From Lineus longissimus (Eukaryota; Nemertea; Pilidiophora; Heteronemertea; Lineidae), in contig NC_088311.1 of the NCBI RefSeq assembly GCF_910592395.1, positions 7,750,501 through 7,814,500 on the forward strand: a stretch of 64,000 nt of DNA. Direction: 5' to 3'. Positions 36,671 to 48,390 of the stretch are shown piece after piece. Every line of letters starts with the position of its first letter. Within the stretch, counting starts at the first letter, position 1. The notes under the pieces are model-generated. The model searched no databases. It had not been told where the DNA came from and saw nothing but the letters and a program-made list of their open reading frames with translations. Position numbers and translations under genes: made by a program.

Positions 36671-39600
36671 CTGCACGAAATCACTGACTCTAATCCATCA
36701 TCATGATAATGGAATGCGGCAGTCTTGGGATGTACTCAAGAGGAAGACATAATTTGCATTAAACTTCCTGGTTTTGTTGTATAGCCTTGCATCCTTTTTT
36801 AATTTTTCCAACTTTTTAGCTAAAATAGGTGAACAATGAAGAATTTGCAAGAAAAGTTCCAGTCATTCAGAAAGGGTAAGGGGAAAATGTCAAGGGAAAA
36901 AGAACAAGATGTTTCATTGTGTTCCAGTTTTCCCATCTTATTTGCTTGAAGAGGAATGTACAATGAATTCGTTGAAAACATTGCTAACTTTTAAAGAATA
37001 GAGAGAAAACTTTTAATGAAAAATATTTTAACTAAAAGAGTGCTCAGTATATTGCATCCAACAGAATTTTTCAAGTAGTATCTTTCTTGGTTGGCCTTGG
37101 AAATGTATGTAAAGCACTTTGGTACTGTTGTACAGTTAAAGTACCTGCCTTGAGTTAAATGGCTAACCCAGATGAAAATCTCAATGAACAAAGCCATTAT
37201 ATTCTCCTGAAAGGTCAATTCTCCAGTCCTACCAAGAGCGCCAGTTCGCAAGGGTTGCCCCAAGCCCCTCAAGAAAATCATACTCGCCCCATAATTATCC
37301 ACTTGTAGCTGACATCACGCGGCTGCAGACCTCTCACCATCGGAGCCAAGCCATCACTATGGTTACTAGAGGAGTTCCAAGCGATCATCTCCCACGATGA
37401 CTTCACTCTGATTATCTATCTTTCTGCCTGGGCGAGCATGGGGGAATGTGACTGTGAAAAATGATCAACTCTAATGACATGGGCTTAAGATTCCAATAAT
37501 GACGCAGTGAAATTCCAATGGTTCTGCTTATAAACAGCTCTTTCAGAGGTGACTTGATGTACATATCGCTAATATTCTGGGCTTGCAAGCCCAACTTCCA
37601 TGTTTGAGTTGAAGGACATTCACTCTATGGGATCAGCAACAACTTGTTCTAGAATCTCCACCTCTCAGAGTCACAGCAAACCACCTTTCCGAGCAAATCC
37701 TGCTTCAGACTAAGGACCTGTCTAAAAGAGCCCTTGCATGGACCATATTCCATGTTGGATCGTCCAGGCTTCAGACTTTCGAATTAATGTTGCATCTTTG
37801 CCTTAAAAAACTGAACGAAAAAAGTTGGGCTGTACATTTCGTTTCGTCCCGAAGGCGCAGTGTTTTATCATTCGCTTAAGTCTGAGATGCAACATCGGTT
37901 TGAAAACCTGAACATGGCTCCTTGGGTATCCTGGCATAGCCTTGCTACAACGGTCCATACTGAGATCTTGTTTAGAGTTTGAGGCTGGGCTTACTAAGCA
38001 AGATATCGGCATTGACCTTGGAGAGGTAAGATACCCTCAGATTCAACAGGGTGACATTTAAAGTCTAACGTGCTTGAAGACTATTTTGGTCAAATAAAGC
38101 AGACTCACACACTCATTTCGTTTGTTTGGTTTACCAAGTTTTAACTAATTTTCAATCATTTGGTACCAAAGATGTATCAAAGATCTTATAAAATGTAAAT
38201 CCAATGGCGCAACATCAAATACTTTTGATATGATCTAATACCAACGCAGCACAACCAAGATATTATTGCCAGAGAGAAGATAGGGTAATCTAGAAGCAAT
38301 TGTTGCTCAAGAAGAACTTGTTTGGCTATTATCCGAGAAGACAAGAATTTCCCCAATATTGACTGGGGACAAACAGACCTAATGAACAAGAGACATCACT
38401 GAGATTTTCATGAAATGCTATTGTACAAGTTCCGATAGTTGCGATGTAGATGTAATTTTGCAAGGATGGCCAGGGTAGTCGATAGAACTGGAAAAGGCAA
38501 TCCAATTGATGCGATATAGCCGAATATTGGTAGGCAACCCAATGTTTCTGTCCTTTGTCGTCAGTCCCAGGCTCATGTCCCCAAACACAATAGGAACCAA
38601 AAAGAGCCAAAATGTAATACTTTTTCTTTAAATTAGTTGCTTGTGCTGATTTGTCTGGGATAGGAATCAAATTTCATCTATTCAATCCAAATGATCTGAT
38701 ATAGTTTATTGGATTCATGACCCAGACTGCATTCTCAAATCCAATTGGGCCACCAAACCAGGACTAAAATCATGCTCTCAAAATCTGTCAATATTGCGTA
38801 TTGAATTTCCAGCCTTAATTGTGTCCTCAAATCTAATTCACTGGAAAATGTTATCAGCAATTGTTCACTTTTCTTCAGTTCATCATTTGCCATGGCTTGT
38901 CTGGCATAGAAAAATTAAATTTCATCAATGCAATACCAATGTTTCCTTTTTACGTTTTGGGGATGTGGGTAGGGCCGACTATTACAAATGCAGAGTTTAT
39001 TTCAATTCCTGACCTACAGTATCTGAAAGCACAACGCCATGAATAGCAAAAACAACAACTCAATAAAGCCGACAACTTCCTCGTATATCGTCAACAGATA
39101 TGTGAACATTTCCAAAGCAGTCAAGCTGCCAAGCTCATTGCATCCCTCCTTCATCCTTGACCACAAAGACCTTATGAGATATTGTGACTGCTCCATATAC
39201 ACAACTGCCGGAGGACATCCGTCCCCAACTCGTTATTACCTGTTGTCTCATGAGCTCCATGCATGAAATAGGGAGATGACTTGGCACAGTATTATTGCCA
39301 ATTCGATATGATATTTAGAATATGGCAAGATATGGGTCACTGAAAGTTGGGGTCAAGCTAGTGGCCCTTTGATGACTTAAGAGGGAAATGAGCTACGAGT
39401 TGGTTGTACCAGTAAAGTAGGACCAAATTTACAGATGACCTTCAGTGGAGGCTGGATTCGTTCGGAGGGTCTGCATATTATACTGCAGTTGACTTTAAAA
39501 CTGCTGCCAAAGTGATATGATATATTGATAAAAAGTTAATGAGTAGATTGGCTTTACTTTAATCCAGTTTGGATTCAAAATTTAGAAAACCTTTTCCTTA

Positions 39601-40305
39601 TGATTCAAATTTTATGAAAATATTTTCCTAAACTCAGACACCAGGCTGCCTTACTTCATTCTGTTGTTTTAACAATGTTTAAAGAAGTTGACAACAATAC
39701 CTTATTTCCTGCACCATGCCTCTGGGGACAGCAAGTCTTGTCAAATGCAAGTCATATTAAAGAGACCGCAACGTTAACAAGCAGGACGTCATTTCCTGCT
39801 GCTAGTGATAGCTTCATCAGAGTTTGTTTAGCTTGACATTTTAGATGGCAGACTGCTAAACAAGATGGATGGTTTGCAGGAATCGTTTCCTCCTGTTTGC
39901 TAGCTATTGCTACGACTCCTTGCTGTGACTTGTTTGCTATCAGCGACGACGTGTTGCTTTCTTTTAAAATTAGATCGCCTTAAAGGACAAAGTCTACAGG
40001 TTGACTTAATGGAAGCTGGAAATGTGGATTGTGGATGTCGGATTGTGGATTAGCCGAAGAATTACCAGCTACGGCAACCTATCTGCCTGCAGTGACCCTT
40101 TTTTTCTTCCAATACAGCTTAGCTTGGCAATTTTGGCTGTCCTTGATCATTACCTTGAGGAAAAAAGGCCTTTTTATGGCTCTTTATAATGGTTGCTTCC
40201 ATCAAATGCTGAAAAAGATCATCCTGAAATCCTCCGCATTGCAGTTTACATGTAACCGCTGGTGATTTCGATTGTTTACTGAGACGACCAACTTCTGTTT
40301 GAGTC
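36671..40305. other. No gene recognised
   Basis: AT-rich DNA. A frame of 38 codons ending at the donor GAG|GTAAGA (38026) lacks a good acceptor. 38329-38670 (minus) is a 113-codon frame without supporting signals. Weak AATC-rich repetition occurs around 38640-38840. Confidence 0.5.
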
Positions 40306-40664
40306 TAGGTTATGACAGCTTCTGTGGAAAGCTACAAAGTGACCTCTGCCAAAATCGAAATAATTCAATCAATTGTGTCCTGTCTGCCTTTCTGTAGGAT
40401 TCTACAGTAATCAAGTCTCTTATATGGGATGATTTACAAAGACACTAAATTGTTCTAAAAGCAACAATGGCATGAACCACCCTAGTTATGACAGCTTCTG
40501 TGGAGAGCTACAAAGTGACCTGTTTGCCAAAATCAAAATAATTCAATCAATTGTGTCCTTCTGTCTGCCTTTCTGTAGGATTCTCCTGTTATCAAGTCTC
40601 TTATATGGGATGATTTACAAAGACATTAAATTGTTCTAAAAGCAACAATGGCATGAACCACCCT
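40306..40664. repeat. Tandem duplication, ~178-bp period
   Basis: 40306-40483 and 40484-40664 are two copies sharing TATGACAGCTTCTGTGGARA, AATAATTCAATCAATTGTGT, TCTTATATGGGATGATTTAC and AAAGCAACAATGGCATGAAC. Identity is about 93% with a few small indels, so this is fairly recent. No coding frame is preserved between copies. Confidence 0.92.
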
Positions 40665-42358
40665 CCTTTGAAATGCTTCTTGCATGAAAGTGGAGAATTC
40701 TTGGACGTTCCCAAGAAATATTTTTCTCTACTCATTGTCATGCCATTCCGCACCCTACTGCAATCTGTTTTCTCTAACTATTGCAAATCTGTGGTTAATC
40801 AGCATTTTGGAAATATCCTCAGGCACCTAACTACATGTATGGATCTCTAGTCACATGCAAATCAGGGCAAGTCTCCTTAGCCAAGTACAAAGAAGATACT
40901 GGCCACTTTCGTAGTCAGACCTGATAACATTTTCCGAGATAATAACTTGATATCATGTCAGGAAGGGAAACTTGAGAACTTTTGGTGAAGGATTTGTTGA
41001 TTGCTATTCCATACATACCTCCTTAGGGATGTTATCTTAGGCAACCACAAGGCATTGTACTTACGGTGTGAATCTCATGGCCACATCTCATTTTTGTTAA
41101 CATCTCGAATGCTAATGCCCAAGGGTCGTGTCATGCCCTTTTCCTTTCAAAAAATCCGATATAGCTGACTACCACACAAAAATTTAGGCAAGTCAACACT
41201 CTTGGAAAGTGTTTCTACACAGGCCTTCTTCCCTTAAACATCTTCAGTGTAAGCTGCTGTTATTGCTTCACACCTCAACATGGCTGGAATGAAGCTACTT
41301 CCTCCAGCCGAAGAGTTCGTTGTCATCTGTTGTCATGATAGACTGGAATTTGTATCTGCTTTCCAAAGATGCTAACTTAACACCATTCCTAGCGTACAAC
41401 TACCATAATAATGATTCTTCAAATCCATTTGTATTGGTCGATTTGTCTCTTGTATGGCTAACCGAATGGGAACATGAAATTGGCAATGTCTCAATCCAAG
41501 CAAGAAAATGTTTGGATGTGTCTAGCATAGTAATTGGTTTTATACATTCAAGACTTCACTGGTTGTCTCATCACGTAAGAAAAGAATACCATTCAATCCA
41601 TCTTGGGAAGACAAGCTTCTTGCAAAAAAGACATGGCATAAATTGAATTAAATAAAATACTTTTTATTTTTGGAAGAATATATATGAGTTTAAAGAATGC
41701 AGGAAGGAGTCTATTTCTACCACATACTGAAAGCAAAATCATCATCACCATCATTATTACCGGTGTCATAATCCTACTGGAATTTTCCAGAGATTCAATA
41801 CAGGCTACTGTCCACCTAGGTTGGATCTTTTACTTGACTAAGTAAAAGGGACCAGTGCTTTAAATCTCATCCATTAGATCCTCAAACATTCATACATTGT
41901 GTCTTAAAGTTTGCTGAATCTAAATAGTCCTATGTTATGATTCATATCAACGGCATCACCAAGCTTCACAGATTTGTGGCAGAAGTCGATAAGCAAGAGT
42001 TTTTCAGAAAGACTAATTTCCATTAGAAGAACAACATTATTAGTCATTGCAGCGTCAGCTCCCTAGAGATAAACAGCATTTCTAAATCCTCCCTGCTCTA
42101 TCACAGTTTCCCCCAATGATCTCTGCCATGTCTTTGTCCACTTAATTAGAGACAACAACTCGGATCGTTAATGCACGAGGGCTCAGCAACAGCCACTGTA
42201 GTTATCACTTTTTCTCTGAAGGAATCCTGATGGAGCATGTATAGGACAGACATGACCATGTTAGTTGGGAACTCATTTGCTCGTGACGAAAGAAATGAAA
42301 TTGACTTTTTTGGATGAAAGCATAGTATTAATGCCAAATAAAAAAGGTTTCTCCTTAC
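40665..42358. other. No gene called
   Basis: 41320-41646 is a 108-codon plus-strand frame rich in W, H and S. It has no recognisable domain and no splice or ATG context that I trust. A good donor-like GGAG|GTATGTATG lies on the minus strand near 40986, without an acceptor. Confidence 0.5.
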
Positions 42359-42403
42359 CTGACAGCTGATGATGTCCAAAGCTCAATACAGACGAATACA
42401 AAG
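42359..42403 (-). other. Candidate 45-nt exon with textbook splice sites
   Basis: Minus-strand acceptor ATTCTTCTTCTATTTCTTCAG (split here as a 20-base pyrimidine tract plus G) precedes 42403, and the donor CTGTCAG|GTAAGGAG follows 42359. Two of three frames are open. Phase 0 meets a TGA after six codons. It pairs naturally with the donor of the next segment upstream on this strand (42492-42522), giving an 88-nt intron. In the only frame open through that segment, the joined product would stop inside this exon. A UTR, a noncoding transcript or a short 3' coding end are therefore the possibilities. The splice signals are the strongest in the window. Confidence 0.4.
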
Positions 42404-42491
42404 CTGAAGAAATAGAAGAAGAATATCATATATTAAGATCACTGTCACTGCAACTTCTATTTCTTGCTGAGGTTTAGAAAAGATCACTCAC

Positions 42492-42522
42492 CTCAAAAAA
42501 TTCATTCTGGATCATACCACGC
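42492..42522 (-). other. Candidate exon (at least 31 nt) upstream of an 88-nt intron
   Basis: The minus-strand donor TTTGAG|GTGAGTGATC is near consensus and lies 88 nt before the strong acceptor of 42359-42403. The acceptor of this segment may be GAGCTTACTTAG (giving 31 nt) or one of the AGs further upstream; a largely AG-free pyrimidine-containing tract lies beyond them. Alternatively it is a first exon: one frame runs from an ATG near 42580 through the donor (about 29 codons). It ends only about 120 bp from the 81-bp tandem array. Confidence 0.3.
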
Positions 42523-42644
42523 CTAAGTAAGCTCTTTGAAAAACTATGAACTTTCCAAATCAGACCGAAAATAAGCATTTCAGAGGCATATTTTTGCAAG
42601 TAATGACAACATTTTCACAAAAAAAGTTTTCTTGCTCAAACACC

Positions 42645-43529
42645 GTCACAACCCAGAGTAAACAGAGTCTACAATTCTGATAATGAAATGGCCAAGGGCC
42701 ATTGTGCTCACTGTATAGTATATAGGTCACAACCCAGAGTATACAGAGTCTGCAATTCTGATAATTAAATGGCCAAGGGCCATTGTGGTCACTGTATAGT
42801 ATATAGGTCACAACCCAGAGTATACAGAGTCTGCAATTCTGATAATGAAATGGCCAAGGGCTATTGTGCTCACTGTATAGTATATAGGTCACAACCCAGA
42901 GTATACAGAGTCTGCAATTCTGATAATGAAATGGCCAAGGGCCATTGTGCTCACTGTATAGATATTTGGTGGTTAGGAATTCATCCTGGTTAAGAAACAT
43001 GCTACATGTATAGTATATATGTCAAAACCCAGAGTAAACAGAGTCTGCAATTCTGATAATGAAATGGCCAAGGGTCATTGTGCTCACTGTATAGTATATA
43101 GGTCACAACCCAGAGTATACAGAGTCTGCAATTCTGATAATGAAATGGCCAAGGGCTATTGTGCTCACTGTATAGTATATAGGTCACAACCCAGAGTATA
43201 CAGAGTCTGCAATTCTGATAATGAAATGGCCAAGGGCCATTGTGCTCACTGTATAGATATTTGGTGGTTAGGAATTCATCCTGGTTAAGAAACATGCTAC
43301 ATGTATAGTATATATGTCACAACCCAGAGTAAACAGAGTCTGCAATTCTGATAATGAAATGGCCAAGGGCCATTGTGCTCACTGTATAGTATATAGGTCA
43401 CAACCCAGAGTATACAGAGTCTGCAATTCTGATAAAGAAATGGCCAAGGGCCATTGTGCTCACTGTAAAGATATTTGGTGGTTAGGAATTCATCCTGGTT
43501 AAGAAACATACTACATGTATAGTATAAAG
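42645..43529. repeat. Higher-order tandem array: 81-bp units in 4-3-2 blocks
   Basis: Nine 81-bp units (GTCACAACCCAGAGTATACA ... GGCCAAGGGCCATTGTGCTC ...) start at 42645, 42726, 42807, 42888, 43021, 43102, 43183, 43316 and 43397. After the fourth, seventh and ninth units an identical-type 52-bp spacer is inserted (containing ATTTGGTGGTTAGGAATTCA and GGTTAAGAAACATGC). This gives blocks of 376, 295 and 214 bp. The first unit of each block carries AGTAAACAG instead of AGTATACAG, so whole blocks were duplicated and then lost one unit each. Units are nearly identical. As 81 is a multiple of three, both strands stay open for up to 146 codons. Confidence 0.96.
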
Positions 43530-44152
43530 GTCAAACCAAAGTCGGTTAGACATGTGATGTATTGTTGCTTGAAGTAACTACCATACAAATATCATTGTAA
43601 ACAAGTCAATAATAAGTGAGATATTGCACTTTTCCCTTTTTTAGGTTTGGCCTCCTGGTGGCCAAGTCGAGTATCAGATCGGATCGAAATTTGGTGTTCA
43701 AGGTTACATGATGTAGGGAGTTATGTGTACTAAATTTCAAGTTCAAAGCTTTTGCGGTTAAGAAACATACCATAGTTACACTCAAACGGCCAATTTACAT
43801 CATTTGACCTCTGTGACCTTGTAAACTAGGTCAAATCAAAAACCCATATGATATGTGATGTATTCTTGCTAGGAGTACCTACCACAAAAATTTTATTGAA
43901 AACGGGTCACTCATAAGAGAGATATAACACTTTTTAGGTTTCCACTACTGGCCCCCTGGTGGCAAAGCTAAGAATCAGATCGACTGAAATTTATTGACAG
44001 AGGTTGCCTGACCTGAGGGGTTCTGTGTACGAAGTTTCAAGGTCATAGCCCTAGCGGTTAAGAAACGTGCCACTGTTTTTGAATTAGGAAAAGACGATGG
44101 CGGCAGACGACGGACACTGGGGTATTGTATAGACTCACCTAGATGGTGAGCC
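43530..44152. mobile_element. Two 300-bp modules and terminal hairpin of a composite element
   Basis: 43530-43829 and 43830-44129 are diverged copies (about 70% by eye) of a 300-bp module. Each begins GTCAAA.C, contains ATGTGATGTATT.TTGCT and CCTGGTGGC.AAG, and ends GCGGTTAAGAAAC. The same GGTTAAGAAAC closes each array spacer, tying the array and modules into one element. The right end GACGACGGACAC is followed by the hairpin CTCACC-TAGAT-GGTGAG (44134-44150). This resembles non-autonomous rolling-circle (Helitron-like, including bivalve pearl-type) repeats with internal tandem cores. Class assignment is inference. Confidence 0.7.
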
Positions 44153-47150
44153 AAAAACTGAACCAACATCCTCAAGGTCATCCACACCTCAGCAAAGCAA
44201 CAACAATATAGATCATAAAAATTCCGATACAAGGCATTAGCTGATGTTGGGCTAATGAAAGAGTAGCGAGTCGCAAAGAGTTGATTTAGACGAAATGAAA
44301 GGAAATCAGAACAGGCTCACATCTACAATCAGCGGCAAAGTATTATCCTTTAGAGAGCCGAACTATGACAGGATTTCTGATCCAAATTGCTTTCACAAGG
44401 TGATAATTATGGATAATATACTCTGCATTCGGGTGGTTTTAGACTTCATACGGATGACTCATGGCAGTTCCAGTAATAGGATAGCCTCCCGAATCATCTG
44501 TTGAAAGGGGCAAACGAAGGTCAGACACGCAAGTGGTTTCCTTGCCACGAGAGGGTACAAAACTGGACAGGATGTGCAATGATGCTAACTTGAGCATCAA
44601 ATGTCTAAATGTTGTAGTACATTGTAATTTAGTGTTGTAAACATAATTCTTTATCAGATGATGCTGTACTAGGTGCATTCCACAACAGAAGATGTGTTGT
44701 TGTTTTTTTATGTGACGGTGGGTATCCCCTTTCCACCTCTATGAAGTTTGAAAAGAATTCACCAATATCATATGATACCATAATTCTTGTAAATGTTTCT
44801 TTTCATGGCTTCTCATCTTTCTCAAACCTTTCTTGCCGCCATATACTATAACAAACGACAACAACTTTGTGATTTTCTGCCTAATAGCACACAGCATCGC
44901 GCTCAGCTTTTTGCTCGAAGGTTGTGACTCACGGGCTTATCTTAATCTCGGCTTCGATCCCCCTTTCAACTCTCCTCATTATGCAAATCTGAACACTCAA
45001 GAAAGAGCAACAATCTTGGAGAAAAAGGGTACAGTAAATGGTGCCGTCACGTGGTTCAGGTTGATGCCAAAAAATACATGTAGGATATTTTAACACTGAT
45101 CGAGTTGGGATTTCAGAAGATATTTCCACAAAAGGGTCATTCATTAACTAGAAATCAACACAAACCCAGTCCAGAAGAAACCAAAAGGAAGAATTGATAT
45201 GTCAACATGGAAGTATGGGGCCAATCCTTTTCCCGAAACGTAAAAAGGTTTTGAAAAGTTTTGGCTCCGACCCTTTAGATTTCGATTTCAATACAGAGAC
45301 TGGGCAGTGCAGTGTTATTTCCTCAAATCTAAGCCGTCCTTTCTAGGAATATCCATTTATCCCCCTGATTTTGAAATTCCTGCTAACACCAAGCAATGAT
45401 ATGTTAGCACAACAATTGCATGGTTTAAATACTGATGATAAAAAATCTTGTGGTGATCATCTCTCATTATCGGTACATTACAGGAATTGGCCCAAGACAG
45501 ATATGACATTATCGTTAATGTGCCGTAATCACAGCATGTGGCGACGAATGAATACGACTCCAATCGACATTTCATGTTCATCTCGGCGAAAATGCCAACG
45601 GCTGTTCTTGACTCTTTGGTTTTCATATCAAGTTCAACTGCACTTTCATCAGTAGGAATTCACAATCTATAATTTCAGCTTAAGACATTTTTTGAAGCAA
45701 CATGCTTTTTACTTTATTGAAAGGAAATTGTATTTTGTTCTTGTAATGATCAGTTGCTTTTTCCAAAGAGCATCAGACTTTCACATTCCAAAAGATATTA
45801 TTGCTTTTTACTTCTATTGTTTGTCAATGAAAGTACAACTTGTGGTATACCTGTAATAGGCCCAAGCTGAAGAGATGCTTACGACTGGCATAAACCTGTC
45901 AACACAGTATCTGCAAACGAACTCATGACATATTTCCTTTGGCTGTTTTTGATGTTACACCGATGGACACTGTCAAAATCCCGCACATTTTACACACGGG
46001 ACTTTCATATTTAAACCCAAGCAGCAAAAATGCAATAAAGTAGACAAAACCCATGCAACCACAGGTCATAAATCACATTAATGGACGCATCATCTGATAT
46101 TCTGCTGTAATTCCATCCATATCGCTCATTCATCAGATGGTTAAACGTATTACAGTATTAGAAGATTTGGTCCTTGAAGACTTACTCGGGGCAAAAAGTC
46201 ATTGTTTTTCTATTAATGAGATATAAATGGGATCAATCATGGTAAATGTAGCCTCTGACTCAAAGGATTTTTTTCGGTGTAAAATCATTTCCTTAATGGT
46301 GATTACTCTAGCTAGAGTCAGCTTGACCTGTGGCTATTGGGGACTGACTAAGGGTAATAGTTTTTTTGTGTAAAGAGCTTAAGTGTCTTGGACTCTGTTT
46401 TCCCCAGCTATACAGACACAGCATTTCCATATGAGGATGCTTTGAAAGTGGGTCAGCTAAGTTTGGTACTTTAAACCGGGTAATGTTGCTGTCGTTTGTC
46501 TCTTGTTTCATTTGGCTGACCAGATGCAAACCAACTCTTATGAAACACCACACTTACAAAAACTGTCAACATAATCACACCATTATTAAGAGACACACAC
46601 CAGTAGTGTCATTTCATTACAAAATATCGAACAATAATTTGTTTTATGCCACTTTGTATTGTCAGAGGGGACAAAATGATGGGATCATGCTACCACGGGA
46701 CGTCTGGGGATGAACAGATATGTTAGCTGTTTTATTGAGTCTCAGATATGATATTTAATCCTGATGTACATTGTAGATGAAATGGAATGAATTATATTGG
46801 TCATATGATATCTTTGTTGCATTTGTCACAATGGACAGAAATTGTAGATGTTTTCGAGGCATCAGCTTTACATTTAAAAGGTACTTTCTATTCAAGAAAG
46901 AAACAGCATTCCGGAACTGATGCTTAACTGGAAGTACTGGTTGTCTCACTATTAAACGCAGCAAGGGTGGAGCTAAAATGAAAGCCAAAACTGAGGTTGC
47001 AACTGAGGTTTTGGTCAAAATAACAGCTCCACCCGAACTGATATATTTGTACCACCTTACTTCACAAACAAAGCCTTGAAACAGAAATGTACTCATATCA
47101 CAACTCTGGTGTTACTGAATCTTAAAGGACTCTTTCTGTAAGAAGACACC
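44153..47150. other. No gene recognised
   Basis: AT-rich DNA. 44295-44397 is a short ATG frame ending at CAAG|GTGATA, and 46755-47096 is a 113-codon minus frame. Neither has enough signal to call. A recursive-like CTATTACAG|GTATAC motif (minus, about 45855) is weaker than the one at 54.15 kb. Confidence 0.5.
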
Positions 47151-47339
47151 ATGGCGTTAACCACTGTATTTTTCCCTAATATACTTACTCGACAACAGAG
47201 AGTGCTCATAAAAATGATTGAATGCTCCCGCAGCCATGCCACAAGGAGCTTACACCGATGCGATAAACAACATCGGCATATTGGGTACGGGTTCACTGCA
47301 CATTTCTTTTACCTAATTCACGAGTGCGCCAACATCAAG
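47151..47339 (+). other. Weak candidate first coding exon
   Basis: An ATG in excellent context (GACACCATGGCG, 47151) opens a 63-codon frame that reaches the good donor CAAG|GTGAGC at 47340, phase 0. The peptide begins MALTTVFFPN and is His/Cys-rich toward its end. It matches nothing I know. The opposite strand is open over nearly the same interval, and a TTAA MITE starts 65 bp downstream. Chance is quite possible. Confidence 0.17.
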
Positions 47340-47404
47340 GTGAGCATCCCCCCTCCCCTCCCTTCATCATTAAATACGTCTCTGGAATCACTAGAAGTTT
47401 CTCA

Positions 47405-47622
47405 TTAAAGGGACTCTACAGGCAGGAGCCAGGAAGGTCAGATCAGTTACACAAAGTCACCACTAGGGGTCTCTCCCATGTGAGAGTACAGCAAAACTTT
47501 CCGCACTTGTACATGTATGAGGAATACTTCTAATGCCGATTCAAACACGACCCATGCAGTCCCATAACTGACTTTATTAGTCACAACTTTGACCCCTATC
47601 TCCTGTCTATAGACCCCCTTAA
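47405..47622 (+). mobile_element. TTAA-flanked MITE (best-preserved copy)
   Basis: 218 bp bounded by TTAA on both sides. The left end AGGGACTCTACAGGCAGGAG pairs with the reverse complement of the right end, GGGGGTCTATAGACAGGAG. The interior aligns with the reverse complement of 29135-29339 and with 61113-61332. No coding capacity. TTAA targets suggest a piggyBac-type parent. A one-gap 8-mer TACATGTA lies inside. Confidence 0.87.
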
Positions 47623-48166
47623 GCGGGTTATTTCTTTGTAATACGGATTCATAGAAATATCCAGCTCTTGTTGGATTTTAGCAAAAAGATGACCAGAAAC
47701 AATTTGTTGGGACACAGACCGAAATCCAAATGAGCCATTATTATAGGCGCTTTTCGATAACGGAAATACATTACCTCATCATTAAAGCATTTCTGTAGCC
47801 GTGGAAACCCTTTAACATCCTTTAAAGCCTACCCTTACATTCTGTCTTTCCCGAGAGATTCCAATATGATTTTCTTAACATTTTTTTTCAACTCCGCAAT
47901 CAATGAATGTGAAGAGGGATTACGGCGTGTAGCGCTCATCAACAGGATCTGAACGCCAACTTAAACATGGTTCATGATTAACGGACAAGCAGGAACGCGA
48001 GCTTCATAATCGAAGAACATGCTCACTTAATTAAAATTGACATTTTTTTTGGCATCTTGTTAGTTCAACAGTGCTGATTTAGGAGTGGCATGTTGACTTT
48101 AGAGTCTCTACTAAATATCTGAAGATAGTATATGATAAAGCTAATGAAACAGGGACCATGACTGTT
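47623..48166. other. No feature recognised
   Basis: AT-rich DNA between the MITE and a SINE; nothing recognised. Confidence 0.5.
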
Positions 48167-48390
48167 GGAGTGGCACAATGGGAACATCAGCGCCTGTCAC
48201 TTCTGAGGTCCCGGGTTTGATTCCTGGTTGGTTCCTATTCCTTTACAGGACCAAGGAACAAGCATCCCAAGAACTTGAGTTTATCTGGGCGTTTTTCCTG
48301 TCCTTCATGATGGGCCACAAGCACAAGGGTGCAGAAGTCCACAGAATTCTTCAAATCCAGTTTGCAAACTTTCTTATAAACAAGTAAAGT
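48167..48390 (+). repeat. tRNA-derived SINE
   Basis: An A-box-like GTGGCACAATGGGAACATCA (48171) is followed about 40 bases later by a perfect B-box-type GGTTTGATTCC (48214), as in a tRNA-headed SINE. The body continues with non-tRNA sequence; the end is uncertain. The head differs from the 8.4 kb and 50.6 kb SINEs, so at least three SINE subfamilies are present. Confidence 0.68.

Noticed and set aside
38000-38026. 38-codon frame ending at GAG|GTAAGA
   Set aside because: No convincing acceptor or ATG; such frames are expected by chance.
41320-41646. 108-codon plus-strand frame rich in Trp and His
   Set aside because: No domain recognised; length within chance expectation; no flanking splice or promoter signals.
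42560-43295. Repeat-protein-like frames of 97 to 146 codons on the minus strand
   Set aside because: Explained by an 81-bp stop-free tandem unit. Both strands are open, and frames break at each spacer.
42645-43529. Possible CRISPR array
   Set aside because: Units are contiguous 81-bp tandem repeats without unique spacers, in animal DNA.
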